Shown here: positions 1-5,443 of the stretch, piece by piece | How positions within the stretch are numbered: position 1 is the stretch's first letter | How the letters are laid out: every line of letters starts with the position of its first letter | Source: Verrucomicrobia subdivision 3 bacterium UBA693 | Lineage (GTDB): Bacteria > Verrucomicrobiota > Verrucomicrobiia > Limisphaerales > UBA8199 | Assembly: GCA_002298785.1 (NCBI GenBank) | Contig: DBMR01000087.1 | Coordinates: 1 to 5,443 of the forward strand | Length of the DNA stretch: 5,443 nt | Direction: 5' to 3' | Made by a program: the position numbers and the translations under genes | The notes under the pieces: model-generated | Databases searched by the model: none | The model's input: the letters and a program-made list of their open reading frames with translations, nothing else | What the model was told of the DNA's origin: nothing

Positions 1-3000
1 CGCTGCCCGTCATCACCGCGATTTCCCCTTCTGCCGGCCCCAGCGGGACAAGCGTTGTCATTTCCGGGGCGAATTTCGTGAACGTCACCACAGTCCAATT
101 TAATGGCATCTCGGCGTTGAACCCGGTGGTCAATTCCACCACTCAAATCACTGCCGTAGTTCCCGCCGGAGCGTCCTCCGGCCCGGTCAGTGTCGCTACC
201 ACCGCGGGCACCACCGCGAGCGCAACAAGCTTTACCGTCGTTCCCGCCCCGGTCATCTCCGGACTCAGCCCCACTTCCGGCCCAGCCGGCACCGCTGTGA
301 TCGTCACCGGCAACAACTTCCCCGGAACGACTTCGGTCACCTTTAACGGTGCAAACGCCGCGAATTTCCTCGTGCTCTCGCCCACACAACTGTCTGCCAC
401 GGCTCCCGCCGGCGTGAGTTCGGGTCCCGTTCGAGTCACCACGCCCGGCGGCACGGCGATCAGCCCCACCCCATTCACGGCGTTGTCGGCACCGGCCAAC
501 GACAATTATGCCACCGCTCAAATCATTACCGGAAGCAGCGGGAATATCGCCGGAAGCAACCAGGGTGCAACCAAGGAAGCCAACGAGCCCAACCACGCGG
601 GAAATCCGGGCGGCAAATCCGTTTGGTATCGCTGGACCGCCCCGGCTGCGGGCATTTTTGCTTTTGATACCGTGGGCAGCACGTTCGACACGGTTCTCGC
701 CGTCTATTCGGGAACCACGCTGAGCAACCTGACGGTGATCGCCTACAACGATGATATAGTAGATACGGTAAGCACCAACAGTCGCCTGGCCTTCGCCGCA
801 GCCAACGGGGGCACCTATTATATCGCGGTGGATGGTTTCTCCGCCGGAGGCCAGAACCCCAGCCCGGCAGCCTCCGGAATCATTTCTCTGAACTGGAGCA
901 CGTCCACGACGGTGCCAGCTATCACCGCGCTTTCCCCGTCCAGCGGCGCCGTCGGTGCACAATTACTCATTACCGGCGCCAACCTGGCCACCGTCACGAA
1001 CGTGAGCTTCAACGGTGCGGTTGCGTCCTTCAGCGTCAATTCGCCAACGCAGGTCAGCGCGACTGTTCCGCCCGGAGCAACCACCGGCCCCGTGCGCCTC
1101 AGCGCGCCGGGCGGCACCGCCAACAGCGCCGCCAATTTCAGCGTGATCACCGTCGCCAACAACGACAACTTGGCGAACGCCTTGCTCTTAACGGGTAACT
1201 CCGGCCGTGCCACCTGCTCCAGCATCTCCGCCACCAAAGAAGTCGGTGAACCCGCCCATGCCGGAAACACGGGCGGCAAATCCGTTTGGTTTTCCTGGAC
1301 GGCGCAGTCGAGCGGTCTGTGGACCTTCGATACCCTCGGCAGCAGCTTCGACACTTTGCTCGCGGTTTACACCGGGAGCACGATCGCGACCTTGACGGCT
1401 ATCGCGAGCAATGACGACGCCAACGGTCTGCAGACCAGCCAGGTAGCCTTCAATGCCAGTGCCGGCACGACTTACCGCATCGCGGTGGACGGCTACGCGG
1501 GCAGCGGCGGCGATGTCGTGATCAACTGGACGCTCAACGCCTCCGCCCCGATTATCACCGGTTTTACACCATCCAGCGGCGGCATCGGAACCCAGGTGAT
1601 CATCACGGGTCAAAACCTCGGCAGCGCCATCGGCACCAGCTTCAACGGAGTGGCCACTACGGCTTTCACGATCAATTCCGTCACCCAGGTCACCGCCTCG
1701 GTCCCCGCGGGCGCCAGCACTGGGTTGATCTCCATCACCACGTCGAACGGGGTGGCCCAAAGCGCCACGGCCTTTACCGTAACCGGCCCGCACCCGGCCA
1801 ATGACAACTTCGCAAATCGACTTCCATTGACCGGGGCTATAAAGACGACCACTGCCTCGAACCAGTTTGCCACGCGCGAAGCCGGTGAACCAAACCATGC
1901 GGGTAACACCGGAGGGAGTTCCGTCTGGTGGTCCTGGACCGCACCCAGCAACGGCACTTACAGCGTGTCCACTCGTGGCAGCGACTTTGACACCATCCTG
2001 GGTGTCTACACCGGAACCAGCCTGGCCACCCTCGTAACCGTGGCGTCCAATGACGATGGCCAGGGGATGGACACCGCGAGCCTGGCCACCTTCACTGCCA
2101 CGTCGGGCAGCGTCTACCAGATTGCCGTTGATGGCTTTGGCGGCGCTACCGGCAATATTATCCTGAGCGTCTATCCCACCGTTAATCCTCAAGTAATCTA
2201 CCAGACCGGATTCGACGCCGCCGAGGGATACAGCACTGCCACGGCGCTGGAGCTTCAGAAAAGATGGCAAAAGCAAGGCCCCGGCCAGGCGGGAGTGGTC
2301 TACAACTTTTTCCAGGATTCATCGCAACAAGGTTACCTGGGATTCGCCGCCACTGGCAGCGGCCTCAACACCTGGCTGTGGCAACCATTGAACTACTCCC
2401 CCAACACCAACACGCTGCCGGTGGTGAAGTTCTCGACGCTCATGGGCATTGTGGACTCCACGGACGGTTTCTATGACACCTTTGGCTGGGACTTCTTTAA
2501 TCGCAACAATCAGGAGTTGTTCTTCCTCGCTTTTGACAACTCGGATCTCGGCATCTATTACCAGCTAAACGACGGCTCCCCCGTCTATCATTACACCGGC
2601 AGCAATTTCAAAAACGGGCAGGTCTACGCTCTCGAAGTGACCATGGATTTTGCGCGCAACCGGTGGAGCGCGACATTGGACGGTGCCCCGCTCATTGATG
2701 GCCAACCCATCTCCGCCACCAATAACGTGCCCCGCACTCTCGGTGACATCGATGCCACCTGGCTGCCGAGCGGCGCCACTTTTGGCGACAATTTCCTGCT
2801 CTTTGACCAATACACCGTTTCCGCGGAAAAGACCCAGGTTCCAAACATCATCACTCCGCCTCAAAGCCAGTCTGCTTTGGTTGGTGGGAACGCCGCTTTC
2901 CTCGTGGTTGTTGATACCCTGCTCGACACGAGCTACCAGTGGCTGTTTAACGGCACCGCCATCCCAGGCGCCACTCTGGCCACGCTCAATCTGAGCCAGG

Positions 3001-3710
3001 TCGCCCCAAATCAGCAAGGCAGTTACAGCGTGACGATCAGCAACGCCGCCGGAGTGGTCACCAGCGCGCCCGCCACTCTCACGGTGACGCAACCACCCAA
3101 CCTCGCGCCTTACCAACCGGCGGGTTGGTCCGACAAAATCGTGGTCGCGGTGCTGCCCGCCACCAATGCGGTCTCTCCATCCATTAGCGATACCCAGGAC
3201 GTATTCGTAAGCTGGGCGGTGCTCAACAGCACCGGTGCCGGGAACATCTCCTCCCGGTTCTACACTCAACTTTATCTTGATGGCGTACTTCGCTTCACCT
3301 GGTTCACCGACGGCTTGTCAGCCGGGTTCTACACGTTCGTCACTGGCTACAATTTGGGCAAAACCACCCCTGGGGCGCATACCCTGCGGCTCGTGTCCGA
3401 TGCCACCGGGGTCATCCCGGAAAGCAACGAGTCCGACAACAGCTACTCCCGGACCTTCTACGTGAGCCCTTCAATTAACTCGCCGCCGGTGCTCAGCACA
3501 CCGATAAAGGCGCCCGATGGCTCATTCAAATTCACGCTGAGCGGATTGCCTTCGCGCACCTATGAAATCCGCGCCTCAACTAATCTGCAGACCTGGCAGG
3601 TAATCGCTACACTCCTAAACACCAACACGAACGGCATGCTGCAGGTAACCGATCCGACCGCCACGAACTTGACGCGGAGATTCTATCGCAGCGCCCTGCT
3701 GCCACCATAG
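1..3710 (+). CDS. Large multidomain exported/surface protein, 5'-truncated by the window edge (IPT/TIG, PPC-like, ConA-like, Ig-like, CARDB-like domains)
   Basis: The frame is open from base 3 to the TAG at 3708-3710, giving 1235 visible residues. The GTG at 78 is not the start, because the codons before it already encode the first strands of an IPT/TIG domain (PVITAISPSAGPSGTSVVI). Numbering from base 3, the order is: IPT/TIG 1-82 and 83-164; PPC-like beta-sandwich 165-303; IPT/TIG 304-384; PPC-like 385-515; IPT/TIG 516-598; PPC-like 599-728; a concanavalin/LamG-like region 729-945; an Ig-like domain 946-1032 (SYQWLFNGTAIPGAT); a CARDB-like domain 1033-1155 (ESNESDN); and a C-terminal module 1157-1235 (ASTNLQTW, RRFYR). 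Each PPC-like copy keeps EPxHAGNxGG, FDTxLxVY and NDD. Only one cysteine is visible and I found no catalytic motif. Such domains usually mediate adhesion or carbohydrate and protein binding outside the cell. Export and surface location are inferred, since any signal peptide lies upstream of the window. Domain names are from motif recognition; the ConA-like and CARDB calls are the least certain. Confidence 0.9.
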   Translation, partial: LPVITAISPSAGPSGTSVVISGANFVNVTTVQFNGISALNPVVNSTTQITAVVPAGASSGPVSVATTAGTTASATSFTVVPAPVISGLSPTSGPAGTAVIVTGNNFPGTTSVTFNGANAANFLVLSPTQLSATAPAGVSSGPVRVTTPGGTAISPTPFTALSAPANDNYATAQIITGSSGNIAGSNQGATKEANEPNHAGNPGGKSVWYRWTAPAAGIFAFDTVGSTFDTVLAVYSGTTLSNLTVIAYNDDIVDTVSTNSRLAFAAANGGTYYIAVDGFSAGGQNPSPAASGIISLNWSTSTTVPAITALSPSSGAVGAQLLITGANLATVTNVSFNGAVASFSVNSPTQVSATVPPGATTGPVRLSAPGGTANSAANFSVITVANNDNLANALLLTGNSGRATCSSISATKEVGEPAHAGNTGGKSVWFSWTAQSSGLWTFDTLGSSFDTLLAVYTGSTIATLTAIASNDDANGLQTSQVAFNASAGTTYRIAVDGYAGSGGDVVINWTLNASAPIITGFTPSSGGIGTQVIITGQNLGSAIGTSFNGVATTAFTINSVTQVTASVPAGASTGLISITTSNGVAQSATAFTVTGPHPANDNFANRLPLTGAIKTTTASNQFATREAGEPNHAGNTGGSSVWWSWTAPSNGTYSVSTRGSDFDTILGVYTGTSLATLVTVASNDDGQGMDTASLATFTATSGSVYQIAVDGFGGATGNIILSVYPTVNPQVIYQTGFDAAEGYSTATALELQKRWQKQGPGQAGVVYNFFQDSSQQGYLGFAATGSGLNTWLWQPLNYSPNTNTLPVVKFSTLMGIVDSTDGFYDTFGWDFFNRNNQELFFLAFDNSDLGIYYQLNDGSPVYHYTGSNFKNGQVYALEVTMDFARNRWSATLDGAPLIDGQPISATNNVPRTLGDIDATWLPSGATFGDNFLLFDQYTVSAEKTQVPNIITPPQSQSALVGGNAAFLVVVDTLLDTSYQWLFNGTAIPGATLATLNLSQVAPNQQGSYSVTISNAAGVVTSAPATLTVTQPPNLAPYQPAGWSDKIVVAVLPATNAVSPSISDTQDVFVSWAVLNSTGAGNISSRFYTQLYLDGVLRFTWFTDGLSAGFYTFVTGYNLGKTTPGAHTLRLVSDATGVIPESNESDNSYSRTFYVSPSINSPPVLSTPIKAPDGSFKFTLSGLPSRTYEIRASTNLQTWQVIATLLNTNTNGMLQVTDPTATNLTRRFYRSALLPP
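249..2186 (+). repeat. Three tandem IPT/TIG + PPC-like units within the large CDS
   Basis: The coding sequence holds three consecutive two-domain units: 249-911, 912-1547 and 1548-2186. Each is an IPT/TIG domain (xITxxxPSSGxxGTxVxITG...FNG...QxxAxVPAGAxxGP) followed by a PPC-like domain that opens with ANDN or ANNDN. The glycine pair of the HAGNxGG motif falls at 609, 1272 and 1911, so the repeat spacing is 221 and then 213 residues. Units 1 and 2 share an identical 21-base stretch at 607-627 and 1270-1290, where unit 3 has diverged. An additional unpaired IPT/TIG domain precedes the array. The pattern points to duplication of the two-domain block, with unit 3 more diverged at this motif. Confidence 0.85.
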
Positions 3711-3736
3711 GCGGAGACGGTCCCGAGCCGGACAAA

Positions 3737-3772
3737 CTCGCCGTTTTCCACCTGCGGATTAGGTGAGGCGAG
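3737..3772. terminator. Nested inverted repeat in the convergent gap, possible transcription end
   Basis: CTCGCC at 3737-3742 pairs with GGCGAG at 3767-3772. Nested inside, CACCT at 3749-3753 pairs with AGGTG at 3761-3765 around a 7-base loop. An asymmetric internal loop (GTTTTC against A) separates the two stems. It begins 27 bases after the stop of the large plus-strand gene and lies about 110 bases past the stop of the minus-strand gene. Read on the minus strand, the outer stem is followed by TTTG, a weak U-tract; on the plus strand no T-run follows. A bidirectional or minus-strand terminator is plausible, but it is not a textbook intrinsic terminator. Confidence 0.35.
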
Positions 3773-3848
3773 GCTACATGTTCACCAGGCGCTGCGGCCG
3801 CTCAGTTCAACCGTCAATGCAAGCTCAGTCAGTATTCTCCGGGCGCAT

Positions 3849-3882
3849 GCCAGTGGAAGCCTAACGGGTGAGCACCGCTGGC
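3849..3882 (-). terminator. Hairpin abutting the stop codon of the 3882-4625 gene
   Basis: GCCAGTGG at 3849-3856 pairs with CCGCTGGC at 3875-3882 over eight base pairs with one G-U-type position. Two further GC pairs (3859-3860 with 3872-3873) can form after a small internal loop. The stem starts at the last base of the minus-strand TAG stop, so the hairpin would sit at the very 3' end of that mRNA. No T-run follows on the minus strand. It could therefore be a Rho-assisted end, an mRNA-stabilising 3' structure, or chance. Confidence 0.3.
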
Positions 3883-4625
3883 TACTTCTCGCGCGGCGAC
3901 ACGAGCCAGGCATAGTGTTTCTCAAAATTCCTTCGAACCCATTCTCGATTTCTGAGGCAACGATGCTCGGAAAGTCGCCGCAAGATTTCCTCGAATTCCG
4001 CCGCAGGCGCACCCAGTTTCAAAAGGCTTAAAACACAGTATGCCGCCTCCAGGGCTGGTTTGTTGAAGAAAGTTGAATCCGCCCAGACGGCTGGGTCCTC
4101 AAGGAGGCGCAGGAGATGCTGGCATATCGTCGGCGCCGCGGACGGATGCGCAGTGCGCCCCAGAGCCCTGATCACATCGGCACCATGCCCTGGAGTTGAG
4201 CGCTGCAACACCTCGACCAGGAGCCGGAACGTCTCGTCCGGCGAGAAGGGTTGACCTACCGGCAAAAACAAGACCACCGGACCGAGCAGGTCGCGATCCG
4301 CGTTTTGCAGGAGGAACCGGACAATTTCACCAAAATCCTGATGGCCGAGGTTCGCCAGGTCGCGCATGGAACCGCAAAAATCCGCGCGGTCAACGTCGGT
4401 CCAGGTGTGCCATTCATCCTTGAGTCGCTGGAGACTGATGGATGAGGTTCCATCGATGAAACGCGAAACATCAAAATGCGATTCAGCATCCGCGGTCCGA
4501 GCCAGATAATGCCGCTTAAACCGCGACTCGTAAGCCAATGGCACGCGCAGCCCACTGACATTGATGGCTGCGGGGTATTCCTCGCCGAGAGGCCGGATAA
4601 AGTCCTCATAAAGGCTCGTATCCAT
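3882..4625 (-). CDS. Hypothetical helical (HEAT-like) protein, 247 aa
   Basis: I do not recognise the family. The ATG at 4625-4623 is the best start: an in-frame TAA lies just two codons upstream (4634-4632) and no other ATG lies near the N-terminus. No clear Shine-Dalgarno sequence precedes it. The first 80 residues are mixed, with many aromatic and charged residues. From about residue 83 the protein becomes strongly helical, with repeated pairs of amphipathic helices: 83-108 (FGEIVRFLLQ), 130-179 (ADVIRALGRTAHPSAAP, then QHLLRLLEDP) and 188-220 (ALEAAYCVLSLLKLG, then FEEILRRLSE). This pattern resembles HEAT/armadillo-like solenoids, which usually bind other proteins. There is no signal peptide or membrane segment, so it is probably cytoplasmic. 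Three cysteines (84, 197, 223?) are scattered and form no metal motif; the last position is approximate. It converges on the large surface-protein gene and lies 92 bases downstream of a co-oriented membrane-protein gene. That it is a gene is fairly secure; its function is unknown. Confidence 0.75.
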   Translation of the reverse strand: MDTSLYEDFIRPLGEEYPAAINVSGLRVPLAYESRFKRHYLARTADAESHFDVSRFIDGTSSISLQRLKDEWHTWTDVDRADFCGSMRDLANLGHQDFGEIVRFLLQNADRDLLGPVVLFLPVGQPFSPDETFRLLVEVLQRSTPGHGADVIRALGRTAHPSAAPTICQHLLRLLEDPAVWADSTFFNKPALEAAYCVLSLLKLGAPAAEFEEILRRLSEHRCLRNREWVRRNFEKHYAWLVSPREK

Positions 4626-4681
4626 ATTTTGTTAGACCGCGCCCAGGACCACCCCTCACGCCTCTGCTTTATGCGTCTCCG

Positions 4682-4697
4682 ATCGAAGCAGTTCGAT
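4682..4697. other. Short perfect hairpin between the two minus-strand genes
   Basis: ATCGAA at 4682-4687 and TTCGAT at 4692-4697 are perfect inverted repeats around the 4-base loop GCAG. On the plus strand the stem runs into TTTT (4697-4700), which looks terminator-like, but no plus-strand gene ends here. On the minus strand it lies 21 bases past the stop of the membrane-protein gene, with no U-tract after it. It may mark that transcript's 3' end or separate it from the downstream gene. Confidence 0.35.
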
Positions 4698-4717
4698 TTT
4701 CGCGGCTTGAGGTCAAT

Positions 4718-5083
4718 TCACCAAAAGAATTCATGTCCGCCACCGTTGCCCCCGCGCAGAAAGAATATGTAGCCGAAAACCAGGCACACTCCAACGATGG
4801 CCAGCAGCAGTGCATAATGCCGGAGCCGAAGCTGCTTCCGGCGCACCGCGAGTATGAAATCGTGGAAAGCCTGAAAAATGATGCCGCCGATCGGGGCCAC
4901 CACACCGAAACCAGCCAGAAACAGGCTCAAGCACAGCCGCCAATCCACGCCGCCATCCCAGGCCCGTGTTCCCACCGTGAAAATCGAGAACGCTACCAAC
5001 AAAACGGCGTAACCGATCCAAAAGGGAACGCCAGCCAGTCCGTCCAGTTCTTTTAACATTCCAATCATATAACGCCGCACCAC
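4718..5083 (-). CDS. Small integral membrane protein with three predicted helices, up to 121 aa
   Basis: I do not recognise the family. Three hydrophobic segments are clear: residues 19-38 (VPFWIGYAVLLVAFSIFTVG), 49-72 (around CLSLFLAGFGVVAPIGGIIF) and 90-109 (YALLLAIVGVCLVFGYIFF). The loop between helices 2 and 3 is very basic (RRKQLRLRH) and the N-terminus is also basic. The loop between helices 1 and 2 carries DGGVD, and the tail is GGNGGGHEFFW. By the positive-inside rule this gives a cytoplasmic N-terminus and an external C-terminus. The start is uncertain: GTG at 5083 and 5080 and ATG at 5068 and 5059 are all in frame, and all keep the three helices. None has a well-placed Shine-Dalgarno sequence; GGA touches the ATG at 5059 too closely. 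The stop is TGA at 4720-4718. The hydrophobic periodicity and charge pattern favour a real gene over the overlapping frames. Function is unknown. Confidence 0.65.
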   Translation of the reverse strand: MVRRYMIGMLKELDGLAGVPFWIGYAVLLVAFSIFTVGTRAWDGGVDWRLCLSLFLAGFGVVAPIGGIIFQAFHDFILAVRRKQLRLRHYALLLAIVGVCLVFGYIFFLRGGNGGGHEFFW

Positions 5084-5095
5084 ATCGAATCGTCA

Positions 5096-5122
5096 CACCC
5101 CCAATCCTAGCACCCCCGATCC
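5096..5122. promoter_or_regulatory. Tandem 12-base direct repeat upstream of the membrane-protein gene
   Basis: CACCCCCAATCC at 5096-5107 and CACCCCCGATCC at 5111-5122 match at 11 of 12 positions and are separated by TAG, a 15-base period. On the coding (minus) strand they read GGATyGGGGGTG twice, just upstream of the candidate starts at 5083-5059. The G-rich copies sit where a promoter or operator would be expected. A double binding site for a regulator is possible, but no convincing -35/-10 pair supports a defined promoter. Confidence 0.3.
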
Positions 5123-5132
5123 AGGCCGGATC
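5118..5132. repeat. 15-base inverted repeat overlapping the direct repeat
   Basis: GATCC at 5118-5122 and GGATC at 5128-5132 are perfect inverted repeats around AGGCC. The left arm is the end of the second direct-repeat copy. It is short and could be chance. If functional it would be a dyad operator next to the direct repeats. Confidence 0.2.
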
Positions 5133-5443
5133 AGGTCAACCCGGCTTAACGTCAGCCATTGCATAGTTCACCACCAGAGGCGTGAAAAGGGGCTCATTAT
5201 TGGGCTGAAGATAGCTCATCCTCCGCGTCTCTGCAGGGCTGCAAACACTCGGGACTAAAATCGGTCTCGGGATCACAGCCAAAATACGGACTCCGACTCT
5301 TTACCTCTCCCTTGCAATACGCCTGCGCCGAAGTGCCCCGGTTTCCTTCCCGCCAGCCTCGTTTCATGCAGCAGGAGACAACGCTGATAGGCAACCTGGG
5401 ACGTTACATCCCAACCCCGGGACCTATTGAGACTCGCATATTA
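5133..5443. other. Stretch without a convincing gene
   Basis: I see no credible coding region, RNA gene or mobile element here. The longest open frame (minus, 5197-5394, 65 codons) starts at TTG, is rich in Cys, Arg, Glu and Ser, and shows no recognisable domain. Small symmetric motifs are present: TTCAC and GTGAA at 5167-5171 and 5182-5186, and an imperfect dyad GGGACGTTACATCCC at 5398-5412 followed by CCCGGG at 5416-5421. The stretch is probably intergenic, between the membrane-protein gene and whatever lies beyond the window. Confidence 0.5.

Noticed and set aside
1188..2276. Long minus-strand open frame of 362 codons under the large gene.
   Set aside because: It is antisense to a repeat-rich coding sequence with clear domain structure. 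Its translation is Gly/Arg/Ala-rich with no domain, typical of a shadow frame in GC-rich DNA.
2565..3269. Minus-strand open frame of 234 codons opposite the ConA-like, Ig-like and CARDB-like regions.
   Set aside because: It is a shadow of the plus-strand gene: low-complexity composition and no recognisable motif, while the plus frame shows conserved domains throughout.
3782..4012. Minus-strand 76-codon frame overlapping the end of the helical-protein gene and running into the gap.
   Set aside because: It overlaps the better-supported 3882-4625 gene in another frame, is Arg/Ser-rich and has no independent start signal.
3859..4637. GCCTAAC (3859-3865) and GTTAGAC (4631-4637) flank the helical-protein gene and match the core RYYYAAC and GTTRRRY motifs of integron attC sites.
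   Set aside because: The two motifs are degenerate enough to occur several times per strand in 5 kb by chance. I find no paired core at the 57-141 base spacing of a real attC, nor the L box pair. The orientation also does not fit a cassette on the minus strand.
4733..5056. Plus-strand open frame of 107 codons opposite the membrane-protein gene.
   Set aside because: It is polar and rich in Gln, His and Glu, as expected for the antisense of hydrophobic codons, and has no recognisable domain.
4731..5096. An alternative 121-codon minus-strand frame overlapping the membrane-protein gene.
   Set aside because: Its translation is Arg/Trp/Gly-rich with no coherent hydrophobic segments, whereas the 4718-5083 frame gives three clean membrane helices that obey the positive-inside rule.
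5197..5394. Minus-strand 65-codon open frame in the terminal intergenic stretch.
   Set aside because: It has a TTG start with no ribosome binding site, no domain and unusual Cys/Arg-rich composition. A real small protein cannot be excluded without homologues.

Overview
The window most likely comes from the chromosome of a Verrucomicrobiota bacterium, close to the Pedosphaera/Limisphaerales group. The base composition is fairly GC-rich. The large protein has the modular style common in that phylum: IPT/TIG repeats, 'EPNHAGN..GG.SVW.SWTAP' modules, an Ig-like 'YQW.FNGT.IPGAT' domain, and a C-terminal 'ASTNLQTW...RRFYR' module. This placement is inferred from protein style, as no phylogenetic marker gene is present.

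Layout. Positions 1-3710 (+) hold the 3' part of one very large gene for a repetitive, probably exported or surface protein. The reading frame is already open at base 3, so the true start lies upstream. At least 1235 residues are visible, with no enzymatic domain among them. Positions 3711-3881 are a convergent intergenic gap with two RNA-hairpin-capable inverted repeats, one of them touching the stop codon of the next gene. Positions 3882-4625 (-) encode a 247-residue helical protein of unknown function that looks HEAT-like. A 92-base gap follows, containing a small perfect hairpin. Positions 4718-5083 (-) encode a three-helix membrane protein of up to 121 residues, also unrecognised. Positions 5084-5443 hold no convincing gene. 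The bases just upstream of the membrane-protein gene carry a tandem 12-base direct repeat that overlaps a short inverted repeat, a possible regulatory site.

How the genes relate. The two minus-strand genes are co-oriented but 92 bases apart, with a hairpin between them, so a shared transcript is possible but not shown. They converge on the large surface-protein gene, and nothing ties them to it functionally. I saw no tRNA, rRNA, transposase, integrase, CRISPR array or recognisable defence system. The window looks like ordinary accessory chromosome. Its most distinctive content is the tandem two-domain architecture of the large protein and the small structured intergenic elements.
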